From: Pedobacter sp. MC2016-14
GTDB lineage: Bacteria > Bacteroidota > Bacteroidia > Sphingobacteriales > Sphingobacteriaceae
Reading direction: 5' to 3'
Assembly (NCBI RefSeq): GCF_020991475.1
Contig: NZ_JAJMPA010000001.1
Span: 2,604,001-2,668,000, forward strand
Length of the DNA stretch: 64,000 nt
Part shown: one piece after another, positions 43,300 through 51,208 of the stretch
Layout of the letters: each line of letters opens with the position of its first letter
Numbering within the stretch: position 1 is the first letter of the stretch
The notes under the pieces: model-generated
Seen by the model: only the letters and a program-made list of their open reading frames with translations
What the model was told of the DNA's origin: nothing
The model's database searches: none
Made by a program: the position numbers and the translations under genes

Positions 43300-44301
43300 T
43301 TTTGTAGAGTTTCTTGGGATGAGCTGCGATTTCAAGATAATGTTCCGTTCATCATCATCCAATGGTTTTTGCTCAATCAACCTAAATAATACCTGCGCAG
43401 CTTTTTTGCCAATCTCAAAAGCGGGCTGTGTAATAGTGCTTAAAGATGGGTTTAGCAATGGCGCGGTAGAGAGATTGGAAAAACTAATGATCTTAACCTG
43501 TTCCGGAATGCCGATGTTTGAGTCATGGCAAACATAATAAGCCGTCACTGCCAGTTTTTCTATAGAAGCAAAGATGCCATCTGGGGCATCAGGTACATTA
43601 AGCAAGTTTTGAATAAGATTGTAGTTGTCCTCATTTTGGTTCCCGCAGGTTACTATGGATGTTTTATTGCCGGGGCTATTTTCTTTTATGGCATCTTTAA
43701 AACCATTTAATCTTTTAATCCCGATAGATAAAGCTTCTGATACCTGCAAGTAGGCAATATGTTTGCATCCAGCATCAATAAGGTGTTTGGTAGCATTATA
43801 ACCACTATTGTAGTCGTCAGTAGTAATTTTAACGGTATTTATTTCATCGCTGATGCGGTCAAAAAATACGAGTGGAATATTAGTTTTATTCAATTCCTTA
43901 AGATGGGTACTGTCGTCAGTCTGACTGGTTACCGACATCAATATGCCATCAACCCTTCCACTTTGGAGGTGTTTACTTACCGCAATCTCTTTTTGCAGAT
44001 CCTCGTGCGTTAGGTAAATCAATACATGGTAGTCTTTACTTTGTGCAATTTCTTCGATGCCGTTAATGGCCAGTGTAAAAAAGTTATTGTCAATTTCGGG
44101 AATAACAAGGGCAATCGTTTTACTTTTTTGTTTCCTGAGACTGCTGGCATATGGGTTGGCTTGATAACCTAATTTATCGGCCATTTCCCTTACCCTTTTT
44201 TTAGTTTCTATGCTAATTTCGTGGCTGTCATGTAAAGCCCGGGATACTGTGGAGGTAGACAGCTGAAGTTCGGCAGCCAATTGTTTTAAATTAACACCCA
44301 T
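43297..44301 (-). CDS. LacI-family transcriptional regulator (probable pectin/uronate regulator)
   Basis: 334 aa. The N-terminal helix-turn-helix and hinge are LKQLAAELQLSTSTVSRALHDSHEIS and MADKLGYQANPYASSLRK; the effector domain follows with KTIALVIPEIDNNFFTLAINGIEEIA, GRVDGILMSV, DGIFASIEKLAVTAYYVC and the C-terminal PAFEIGKKAAQVLFRLIE. It is the only DNA-binding regulator next to the uronate operon, convergent with gapN. Operators with a central CG, as in TTGCGCAA before CE12 and uxaB, are typical of this family, so it is the best candidate for the regulator of the shared sites. Its own upstream region has GCGCTTTGCGCC (44324-44335) and AAAACGTT (44348-44355), possible autoregulatory sites. 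Effector unknown; KDG or a uronate would be expected. Confidence 0.9.
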   Translation of the reverse strand: MGVNLKQLAAELQLSTSTVSRALHDSHEISIETKKRVREMADKLGYQANPYASSLRKQKSKTIALVIPEIDNNFFTLAINGIEEIAQSKDYHVLIYLTHEDLQKEIAVSKHLQSGRVDGILMSVTSQTDDSTHLKELNKTNIPLVFFDRISDEINTVKITTDDYNSGYNATKHLIDAGCKHIAYLQVSEALSIGIKRLNGFKDAIKENSPGNKTSIVTCGNQNEDNYNLIQNLLNVPDAPDGIFASIEKLAVTAYYVCHDSNIGIPEQVKIISFSNLSTAPLLNPSLSTITQPAFEIGKKAAQVLFRLIEQKPLDDDERNIILKSQLIPRNSTK

Positions 44302-44404
44302 ATGTCAAATGTAAGAAATAGATGCGCTTTGCGCCAAGTGTGTTGTGAAAACGTTATATAAATTATAGATTTACACTCTACTAAATTAATAGATATTGTT
44401 TTTT

Positions 44405-45484
44405 ATGAATGCTGCTTACAAAAGGATTGTTGTTAAAATTGGTTCAAACGTGCTTACCACTGAAAACGGTTTGCCCAACGCGGCCAGGATAGCACATTTG
44501 GTTGCACAGCTTGCTGCTTTAAAAAAGCAGGGTAAAGAAGTGATCCTGGTTTCTTCGGGTGCGGTGGCTTCAGGAAGAAGTTTGATAAAGATTTCTGAAA
44601 AACAAAATGCTGTTGCAGCCCGGCAATTACTTGCATCCATAGGTCAGATTAAACTGATCAATACGTATATGCAGCTTTTTGAAAAGGAAGACATGCTGTG
44701 CTCGCAGGTATTGGTAACTAAAGAAGATTTTAGGGACAGGATGCACTACCTGAACATCAAAAATTGTCTGGAAATATTATTGCAGTACCAGGTCATTCCT
44801 ATTGTAAATGAAAATGACGTGGTATCGGTAACCGAATTGATGTTTACAGATAATGATGAACTGGCAGGATTAATTGCATCAATGCTTAATGCAGATGTAC
44901 TGATTATCCTGTCTAATGTAGATGGAATTTACAATGGCGATCCAAAAGCTGAAGGCGCAGCGGTAATCCGCGAAATTAAGGGGGGCGAAGGAAACATTTC
45001 TTCTTTTATTACTACCGGTAAATCAGGTTTTGGAAGAGGAGGCATGATTACCAAATTGGGCATGGCGCAAAAAGTTGCCAAATTGGGAATCCCGGTATTA
45101 ATTGCTAATGGTACGCGCAAAAACATCCTGGCAGAATTACTGGAAGATAAGGTGATACATACCCGGTTTGTACCGGAAAAAATCACTTCTGGTAAAAAGA
45201 AATGGATTGCCCATTCCGAAAATTCTGCTACCGGTGTGGTGCAGTTAAATGCGGGTGCAAAAGCAGCATTGCTTTCTGAAAAAGCCAGTAGTTTACTGCC
45301 CGTGGGGATCATTAATATTAGTGCTGATTTTAAAAAAGGAGATATCATTAGGGTAGTAGATGAAGATGAGGTACTAATTGGTTTGGGAATTGCCGAGTAT
45401 GGTTCTGATAAAGCGCGGGAACGTATTGGAGAAAAAAAACAACCTCCATTGGTTCATTACAATTATTTTCATGCTGTAGTTTAG
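44405..45484 (+). CDS. proB: Glutamate 5-kinase
   Basis: 359 aa from ATG 44405; an in-frame TTG nine nt upstream is less likely. The amino acid kinase domain (about 1-255) starts [21 protein letters not shown] and includes [36 protein letters not shown] and [22 protein letters not shown]-terminal PUA domain (about 270-350, [23 protein letters not shown]) is present, as in E. coli ProB. It phosphorylates glutamate in the first step of proline synthesis. proA begins 5 nt after the stop, so the pair is one operon, transcribed divergently from the LacI gene. Confidence 0.95.
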   Translation: MNAAYKRIVVKIGSNVLTTENGLPNAARIAHLVAQLAALKKQGKEVILVSSGAVASGRSLIKISEKQNAVAARQLLASIGQIKLINTYMQLFEKEDMLCSQVLVTKEDFRDRMHYLNIKNCLEILLQYQVIPIVNENDVVSVTELMFTDNDELAGLIASMLNADVLIILSNVDGIYNGDPKAEGAAVIREIKGGEGNISSFITTGKSGFGRGGMITKLGMAQKVAKLGIPVLIANGTRKNILAELLEDKVIHTRFVPEKITSGKKKWIAHSENSATGVVQLNAGAKAALLSEKASSLLPVGIINISADFKKGDIIRVVDEDEVLIGLGIAEYGSDKARERIGEKKQPPLVHYNYFHAVV

Positions 45485-45489
45485 GCTTT

Positions 45490-46737
45490 ATGGATTACAA
45501 GATATATTTTGAGAATGCCGTAAAGGGAAGTCGTACATTGCACCTTTTAGATAAGCAAAAGGTAAATGCGGTATTGGATGCATTAGCAAATCGCTTAGTA
45601 GAACAAACAGAAGAGATTCTGGCTGCAAATCTGTTGGATCTGGAAAGAATGTCGCCCGAAGACCCCAAGTACGATAGGTTGAAGCTTAGTACTGAAAGAA
45701 TTGCCGGGATTGCCGGGGAGGTTAGAAATATAGCTGCCCTGGAAAGTCCGCTTTCTGAGTTGATCTCTGAAAATACCCTTCCAAACGGATTACATCTTTC
45801 CAAATTGAGGGTGCCTCTGGGTGTGATCGGTGTGATTTATGAAGCCAGGCCAAATGTGACTATAGATGTATTTTCCTTGTGCTTCAAAACCGGGAATACC
45901 GCTGTTTTAAAAGGTGGAAGTGATGCGGAGCACTCTAACCAGGCCTTGATTAAAATTATACACCAGGTGCTGGCGGCACATGAGGTGGATATAAACGTTG
46001 CGGTACTGCTCCCTGCAGAACGTGAAGCTACTGCGGCACTTTTAAATGCTGTAGGAATGGTAGATGTACTGATCCCCCGTGGAAGCCATTCCCTGATTAC
46101 TTATGTACGTGACAACAGCAGGGTTCCTGTGATAGAAACCGGAGCTGGTATTGTACATACCTATTTCGATATATCCGGGGATAAGGAAAAAGGAGCAGAC
46201 ATTGTATTTAATGCGAAGACCAGGCGGGTAAGTGTTTGTAATTCGCTGGACTGCCTTTTGATCCACGCCGGGAGGTTAGCTGATCTTTATGATCTGGTGA
46301 AAGCTCTTGCGAAGAAATCTGTTATCATTTACGCCGATGAACAGGCTTATGCTGTCCTGAAGGGTCTATATCCTGCTGATTTGCTTTTCGCTGCGCGTGC
46401 TGAGGATTTCGGGATAGAGTTCCTGGATTACAAAATGGCTATAAAAACTGTTGCCGACACTGAAGAAGCACTGGCACATATTGCCGTTTACAGTTCTAAA
46501 CACAGTGAGGCGATTGTTACAGAGGACGAGGTACAAATTGTTAATTTTTTAAATGCTGTGGATGCTGCAGCAGTTTACGCCAATGCCTCTACTGCTTTTA
46601 CAGATGGTGCGCAATTTGGCTTGGGCGCAGAAATTGGCATTAGTACACAAAAGCTACATGCAAGAGGGCCGATGGGATTGGCAGAATTGACCACTTATAA
46701 ATGGGTAATTAGAGGGCAGGGGCAGACCAGGAACTAA
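45490..46737 (+). CDS. proA: Glutamate-5-semialdehyde dehydrogenase (gamma-glutamyl phosphate reductase)
   Basis: 415 aa, aldehyde dehydrogenase fold. Key segments are [73 protein letters not shown] and [19 protein letters not shown]; the Cys in RVSVCNS is the catalytic thiol. The C-terminal [38 protein letters not shown] is the ProA signature. It reduces gamma-glutamyl phosphate made by ProB, with NADPH. It begins 5 nt after proB and ends the operon. Confidence 0.96.
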   Translation: MDYKIYFENAVKGSRTLHLLDKQKVNAVLDALANRLVEQTEEILAANLLDLERMSPEDPKYDRLKLSTERIAGIAGEVRNIAALESPLSELISENTLPNGLHLSKLRVPLGVIGVIYEARPNVTIDVFSLCFKTGNTAVLKGGSDAEHSNQALIKIIHQVLAAHEVDINVAVLLPAEREATAALLNAVGMVDVLIPRGSHSLITYVRDNSRVPVIETGAGIVHTYFDISGDKEKGADIVFNAKTRRVSVCNSLDCLLIHAGRLADLYDLVKALAKKSVIIYADEQAYAVLKGLYPADLLFAARAEDFGIEFLDYKMAIKTVADTEEALAHIAVYSSKHSEAIVTEDEVQIVNFLNAVDAAAVYANASTAFTDGAQFGLGAEIGISTQKLHARGPMGLAELTTYKWVIRGQGQTRN

Positions 46738-46792
46738 AATCTGCGCTATTTGATTTAATTCTAAATAAATATAGGGATGTAAGTTATATCTG

Positions 46793-46800
46793 TATATTTG
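46793..46800 (+). promoter_or_regulatory. TAnnTTTG -7 element before the TonB receptor gene
   Basis: TATATTTG matches the Bacteroidota -7 consensus and lies 28 nt before the start codon. No TTTG is at the normal -33 distance. A perfect 10-bp inverted repeat, AATTCTAAAT at 46757-46766 and ATTTAGAATT at 46807-46816, flanks the element. Confidence 0.5.
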
Positions 46801-46827
46801 CGTGCAATTTAGAATTGATCCAAACAG

Positions 46828-49272
46828 ATGAATAGATTATTTACCAAACTATTAAACGTCCTCATTATTTTTATATTTATGCTAGGGGGAAGCATAAATG
46901 CACAAACTAAATCTGGATCAATATCCGGTATAATAAAAACCAGCGATGGTAAACCTGCAGGTTACGTCAATGTTGGATTAAAAAGCACCAATAAGGCGAC
47001 ACAGACTGCTGAGAATGGTACTTTTACCATCAAAAATGTTAAACCGGGAACTTATGTCCTGAAAATATCTGCAATAGGAGCTTCAACTCAAGAGCAAAAT
47101 GTCACAGTTACTGCAGGACAGGCTTCCGATCTCAACTTTATAATTGCTGAATCTTCTGCTCAATTGCATGAGGTGAACATCAACAGTTATAAAAGTCCAA
47201 ATAAAAAGCCGGTAAATGTTGGTAAAGTAGCCATTGCACCAAGAGATTTGCCGCAGGCTGTACAAGTTATCGGAACTCAGATGATTCAAGACCAACAGAT
47301 GAACCGTTTAAGTGACGTGCTTAAAAATGTAAATGGGGTAGCCTTTGGGGAAAACCGAGGCAGCGTTAATGAAACATTTTTCGCCCGTGGCTACAGTCTC
47401 GGAGGAAACAACGTATTAAAAAATGGTGCGCGTAGCAGTTCTGGTGGTTTACCAGAAGCCAGTACGTTAGAATCTGTAGAAGTACTAAAAGGAAGCGCGG
47501 CTTTGTTATATGGCGGTGTATCTGGTGGAGCAGTGGTAAATATGGTAACTAAAAAACCAAAGTTTGAATATGGCGGTGAAGTGTCCATGCGTGCCGGGAG
47601 CTATGAATTTTACAAACCGACACTTGACTTATATGGTCCCATCTCAAAAAAACTTGCTTTTCGCGTGATAGGTACTTATGAAAATGCCTATAGTTTCAGG
47701 GACATTGTAACTTCAAAAAGGGTATATGTAAATCCATCTCTCTTATATAAAGTTAGCGATAAAACTGAAATTATATTGCAGGGAGACTATTTGAAAAGCA
47801 ATTATACCCCTGATTTTGGAGTTGGAAGTATGGGCAATGTTATCCCTAATATTAGTCGCGGTGCATTTATAAATACGCCCTGGGCTTACAACAAAACGAA
47901 TACGGTAAGTTCTCAACTTAATGTGAATCATAAATTCAATGACAATTGGAAAATTAATGTAATTGCTTCCCTTCAGTCTTATAACAGGAACTACTATGGG
48001 GCGGAAAGACCAGCTGCAAATGCTGCAGGAATTCTTTTAACCCGCATGCTAACTCGATCGAAAACTAAGGAATTCAGCTATAATGAACAGATTAATTTGA
48101 CGGGAACCTTTCAAACAATCGGGATTAAACATAATGTTCTTGTTGGTTTAGATGCTGACCAGTCCAGAACTACTTCAAATGGCTTTGTGTATCCTAGCAC
48201 TGCAACTTCATCCAATCCTTTTGGTCTTGCCGCATATGATTACGGTGGTGCCAACCTATTGGATCCATCAACATATTATGGATCAGGTATTGAACCAGGG
48301 GCAGTAGTAAAGACAATCACTTTTGCACCTACCTACAGAATGGGTGGTTTTGTTCAAGATTTAATAAGTGTTACAGAAAAATTCAAGGTTTTAGCCGGCA
48401 TAAGATGGACCTATCAAAAAACACCTACAACACATATTAAGGATATTTTACTTAATACTGAACCGCTAAGTACTACTGCTGATAAAATAGACAAGGCCTT
48501 TTCGCCAAAGGTGGGATTAATCTATCAACCTTTAAAGGCGACTTCTGTATATGCAAGTTATTCTAATAACTTTACTTCAAATTCCGGAACAGATATTTTC
48601 CTTTCTCCAATGAGACCTTCAATCATTGACCAATATGAAGCGGGTATTAAAAATGACTTTCTTGATGGAAAGCTATCAGCGAATTTCACGGTATACAAAA
48701 TAAAGAACAGCAATCTTGCGCAAATGGCTTTATTTAAAGCTGATGGAACATCAAATGCTGATGCCACCATAAAAGAATTTACTGGTGCAACAGCTAGTGA
48801 TGGCTTTGAAATTGATTTGGCAGGAACAATAACTAAGGGCCTAAATTTCTTGGCAGGATATAGTTATAATAACTACCGATATACAAGTACGCTGCCTACT
48901 GGTCTTGTAGAGGGAGAGCGTTTGGTAGGAACAACTAAAAATACTGCGAACGGAACTGTATTTTATACATTTAGTACCGGTGCAGTAAAAGGATTGAAAG
49001 TAGGAGCGTCAACATTTTATACGGGCCGACGTAACGGTGGCTTTAACACATCAAAAGTTCCACCGGCGGCGAATTCAACACGAGCTGGCTTAATACCGCT
49101 TAACGCATTTACCACATTCGACTTGTCTGCTGGATACACCTGGAAACAAATCTCCTTATTAGCCAAGATTTCCAACATTACAGACAAATTAAATTATTTT
49201 GTTCATGAGAACTACAGTGTAAATCCAATTCCTCCGCGTCAGTTTATGACGACGTTGGCTTACAAATTTTAA
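46828..49272 (+). CDS. TonB-dependent siderophore receptor
   Basis: 814 aa with a signal peptide ending GGSINAQ. A carboxypeptidase-regulatory-like beta domain (about 30-110, GSISGIIKTSDGKPAGYVNVGLKST) precedes the plug (about 120-240, APRDLPQAVQVIGTQMIQDQQMNRLSDVLKNVNGV and SVEVLKGSAALLYGGVSGGAVVNMVTKKP). The barrel ends in RQFMTTLAYKF with a terminal Phe. The plug pattern is that of FhuE/FpvA-like ferric siderophore receptors, so it should import an iron-siderophore complex across the outer membrane. It stands alone between proA and the convergent methyltransferase, with no periplasmic binding protein or ABC genes next to it. The ligand cannot be inferred. Confidence 0.9.
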   Translation: MNRLFTKLLNVLIIFIFMLGGSINAQTKSGSISGIIKTSDGKPAGYVNVGLKSTNKATQTAENGTFTIKNVKPGTYVLKISAIGASTQEQNVTVTAGQASDLNFIIAESSAQLHEVNINSYKSPNKKPVNVGKVAIAPRDLPQAVQVIGTQMIQDQQMNRLSDVLKNVNGVAFGENRGSVNETFFARGYSLGGNNVLKNGARSSSGGLPEASTLESVEVLKGSAALLYGGVSGGAVVNMVTKKPKFEYGGEVSMRAGSYEFYKPTLDLYGPISKKLAFRVIGTYENAYSFRDIVTSKRVYVNPSLLYKVSDKTEIILQGDYLKSNYTPDFGVGSMGNVIPNISRGAFINTPWAYNKTNTVSSQLNVNHKFNDNWKINVIASLQSYNRNYYGAERPAANAAGILLTRMLTRSKTKEFSYNEQINLTGTFQTIGIKHNVLVGLDADQSRTTSNGFVYPSTATSSNPFGLAAYDYGGANLLDPSTYYGSGIEPGAVVKTITFAPTYRMGGFVQDLISVTEKFKVLAGIRWTYQKTPTTHIKDILLNTEPLSTTADKIDKAFSPKVGLIYQPLKATSVYASYSNNFTSNSGTDIFLSPMRPSIIDQYEAGIKNDFLDGKLSANFTVYKIKNSNLAQMALFKADGTSNADATIKEFTGATASDGFEIDLAGTITKGLNFLAGYSYNNYRYTSTLPTGLVEGERLVGTTKNTANGTVFYTFSTGAVKGLKVGASTFYTGRRNGGFNTSKVPPAANSTRAGLIPLNAFTTFDLSAGYTWKQISLLAKISNITDKLNYFVHENYSVNPIPPRQFMTTLAYKF

Positions 49273-49288
49273 TACCTCAATATTGGTG

Positions 49289-49327
49289 ATAGCCGGGCTT
49301 CTGTAACAGGATGGTCCGGCTATTTTT
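49289..49327 (+). terminator. Intrinsic terminator of the siderophore receptor gene
   Basis: ATAGCCGG at 49289-49296 pairs with CCGGCTAT at 49316-49323, extended by a G-U pair, with T5 at 49323-49327. The minus-strand methyltransferase gene ends at 49329, so this hairpin separates convergent genes. Confidence 0.8.
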
Positions 49328-49328
49328 A

Positions 49329-49964
49329 TTATACAGCTTTCTTGTAAACTATTGATTTTATAAATCCCCTGTAATAATCTTTTTCCTCCAATTTTAGATA
49401 TCCGCACTGCTTAAATTCGGCACCAGTGTCTATTAAATGGCTTGCTTCCACATTAGAGAGCTTCCTGAAAAACAGGTACATTGTTTTAAGCAATAAAGAT
49501 TGCCATATTTTACTTTGCCGGGGCTGCTGAACGAAATCTGTAAAAAGCCATAATCCACCGGGTTTAAGCAAATAGTTGAGTTTAGAAAACACCTGTTTTA
49601 CCCTGTCTTTGGCGAAATTATCAAACAGAAATGCCGTAAGGATCACATCAAAAGATTGTTGCTCCACAAATTCCTCTATGGGCAGGTGTACAAACTCTAA
49701 ACTGTTGTTGCCATATTTCCTTTTTTTTGCCAGTTCAAGCATGTTAGCGGATATTTCAACATAAATAATCTCCAATCCCTGGGGATGTAGTTTAGCAATT
49801 TCATCCAGAATCCAACCGGTCCCTCCACCTACAATCAATACTTTGCTGTTGGCGGGAACTAGTGCAAGCTGCTGCTTTTGGGCATTTACCTGCGATTTAA
49901 AAAAGACCATCCTGCTCAGAAAGTCATAATACTTTGCTATTTTATCATAGTTGTTCAGTTTCAT
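49329..49964 (-). CDS. Class I SAM-dependent methyltransferase
   Basis: 211 aa from ATG 49964. The frame is open 36 nt further, but MKLNNYDKIAKYYDFLSRMVF is the natural beginning and its ATG overlaps the upstream stop as ATGA. Motif I is VLIVGGGTGWILDEIA, motif post-I is IIYVEISANMLELAKKR, and motif II/III are VILTAFLFDNF and LLKPGGLWLFTDF. The fold is that of small-molecule methyltransferases, and the substrate is unknown. Translational coupling to a UbiA-like membrane prenyltransferase gene suggests a prenylated or lipid-soluble aromatic substrate, as in quinone pathways, but nothing else of such a pathway is in the window. Confidence 0.85.
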   Translation of the reverse strand: MKLNNYDKIAKYYDFLSRMVFFKSQVNAQKQQLALVPANSKVLIVGGGTGWILDEIAKLHPQGLEIIYVEISANMLELAKKRKYGNNSLEFVHLPIEEFVEQQSFDVILTAFLFDNFAKDRVKQVFSKLNYLLKPGGLWLFTDFVQQPRQSKIWQSLLLKTMYLFFRKLSNVEASHLIDTGAEFKQCGYLKLEEKDYYRGFIKSIVYKKAV

Positions 49965-50878
49965 AACCTTGTCGCCAGGATAATACCAAGTATTCCGCAA
50001 ATGGCTTTAACTAAAATCAGACCATCAATTACAATCAAGTAGTAAAGTATTTTTTTTCGGGTATGCAGCGAAAACGCAACAATCATGGTAAGAATGAATG
50101 GGATTACATTACAGATTACTTGAATACTTGCAAATTGCTGGATATAAGCAAATGTAAAGAGTGATAGAATCCCTATGATAAGCAAAGGCAGCAGAATGGA
50201 GAAGATTGTTTTACGGATGCCGACCCTTACTACAAAAGTTTTAAGTTCCTTGTTGGCGTCTATTGCATAATCTTTGATGTCAAACATAATGGCATTTACG
50301 GTGCAAAACATCCAGTTTTTTACAAAGAGCCATACCCATAAAGCGCTACCGGCAACATCTGCTCCAGATTCTATTTTTAATAGGATGAGCGGGAGAATAT
50401 TTGCGGTGCAAGCCCAAATAAAGCCAATGATGAATGGTTTAAGCCATCCTGTGTTGCGCAAGTTGAGGTTAAAAAAATAAGAGGGCAGTAGGCCATAATA
50501 CAAAACTGCGGCTATTAGTATGATCAATACAATTGCCCAGTAGACTAAGGGCAGATGAAGAATGCTGTAAAAGTTATGGATAAAAAGGTATAAAAAGAGT
50601 AACAAGCTCAAGGATGAAAATAATGCCTGGCTCCATTTGATAAAGTTTTTGTGTTTAAAATACCATGCTGCTCTTGGATTTAAGGAAGAATTGAATTTGG
50701 TAGCGCCCATATAAGCATAGGTATAATAGGCAATTGGGGAGCAAAAAATGAGGGCGTAATAAGCAAGCGAATTAAATGGGACTTTTAATTGCAGGGTAGA
50801 TTCTATCGTTAGTGCCACCGCAAGAAGACCAATAAAATAGTTTCCGAAAAAAAGGAGACGTATAAACTTTGAAATCAT
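49961..50878 (-). CDS. UbiA-like prenyltransferase family membrane protein (atypical)
   Basis: 305 aa with about eight or nine membrane helices. The second Asp-rich motif of the UbiA family is recognisable in MFDIKDYAIDANKELKTFVVRVG (about 208-230). The first motif, normally NDxxDxxxD after helix two, is not visible: the corresponding loop reads MGATKFNSSLNPRAAW. The enzyme may therefore bind its diphosphate substrate differently, or be an inactive or divergent member. It is translated ahead of, and coupled to, the methyltransferase gene by a 4-nt overlap. The gene starts 180 nt from the divergent sulfur-operon leader. Confidence 0.72.
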   Translation of the reverse strand: MISKFIRLLFFGNYFIGLLAVALTIESTLQLKVPFNSLAYYALIFCSPIAYYTYAYMGATKFNSSLNPRAAWYFKHKNFIKWSQALFSSLSLLLFLYLFIHNFYSILHLPLVYWAIVLIILIAAVLYYGLLPSYFFNLNLRNTGWLKPFIIGFIWACTANILPLILLKIESGADVAGSALWVWLFVKNWMFCTVNAIMFDIKDYAIDANKELKTFVVRVGIRKTIFSILLPLLIIGILSLFTFAYIQQFASIQVICNVIPFILTMIVAFSLHTRKKILYYLIVIDGLILVKAICGILGIILATRL

Positions 50879-51005
50879 TTGAGGTGTTTAAATCAGAATT
50901 AAAGTTAGGGGATTAATCGCATATATTTACATATGGGCTGAGGCGGCTGGTAAACTTAGTATACATGGATCAATGATGCTAGGTGTTCGCACCACCCATT
51001 TTTAT

Positions 51006-51021
51006 TTTATTTTAAAATAAA
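51006..51021. promoter_or_regulatory. 16-bp AT palindrome upstream of the sulfur operon leader
   Basis: TTTATTTTAAAATAAA is a perfect palindrome ending 24 nt before the TATATTTG element at 51046. The position is right for an operator overlapping the -33 region, but such AT-only palindromes also arise by chance. Confidence 0.3.
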
Positions 51022-51045
51022 GTACTAGTAATCCTATATACTTTA

Positions 51046-51053
51046 TATATTTG
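51046..51053 (+). promoter_or_regulatory. TAnnTTTG -7 element of the sulfate assimilation operon
   Basis: TATATTTG fits the Bacteroidota -7 consensus. It lies only 4 nt before the leader-peptide ATG at 51058, so the transcript would start at or next to that ATG, giving a leaderless mRNA. No TTTG is found at the -33 position, where the DNA is AT-rich. Confidence 0.5.
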
Positions 51054-51057
51054 CAAT

Positions 51058-51120
51058 ATGAAAACCACTAAACCACAAATCCAAATGTTTGAAAATTGTA
51101 TGTACTGTATGTGTAGCTAA
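51058..51120 (+). CDS. Cysteine-rich leader peptide (predicted attenuator uORF)
   Basis: 20 codons, ATG 51058 to TAA 51118-51120. The last ten codons encode FENCMYCMCS: three Cys and two Met codons among the final seven sense codons before the stop. It is followed 34 nt later by a hairpin with a T9 tract and then by the sulfite reductase gene of the cysteine biosynthesis operon. This is the arrangement expected of transcription attenuation, in which ribosome stalling at Cys codons when cysteinyl-tRNA is scarce would prevent terminator formation. The region lacks a purine-rich ribosome-binding site, consistent with leaderless initiation. Translation has not been shown; the call rests on codon content, position and the downstream terminator. 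Confidence 0.65.
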   Translation: MKTTKPQIQMFENCMYCMCS

Positions 51121-51154
51121 CGGAAAAAACTGTAGACAGGTAAAATATATATCG

Positions 51155-51187
51155 CTTCTTCAGTTAAAAATGAAGAAGTTTTTTTTT
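51155..51187 (+). terminator. Attenuator terminator before the sulfite reductase gene
   Basis: CTTCTTCA at 51155-51162 and TGAAGAAG at 51171-51178 form an 8-bp stem with an 8-nt loop, followed by T9 at 51179-51187. It lies inside the 5' region of the operon, 21 nt before the sulfite reductase start, so it must be conditional. I could not define a convincing anti-terminator pairing by eye. Confidence 0.75.
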
Positions 51188-51208
51188 GAATAATCGGCTC
51201 AACAACAT

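Noticed and set aside
44396..44404. TTG start extending proB by three codons
   Set aside because: The ATG at 44405 matches the usual ProB beginning; the extension adds only MFF.
50879..51208. SAM or other sulfur riboswitch upstream of the sulfite reductase gene
   Set aside because: No multi-helix aptamer with conserved core could be drawn. The Cys-rich leader frame plus terminator explains the region better.
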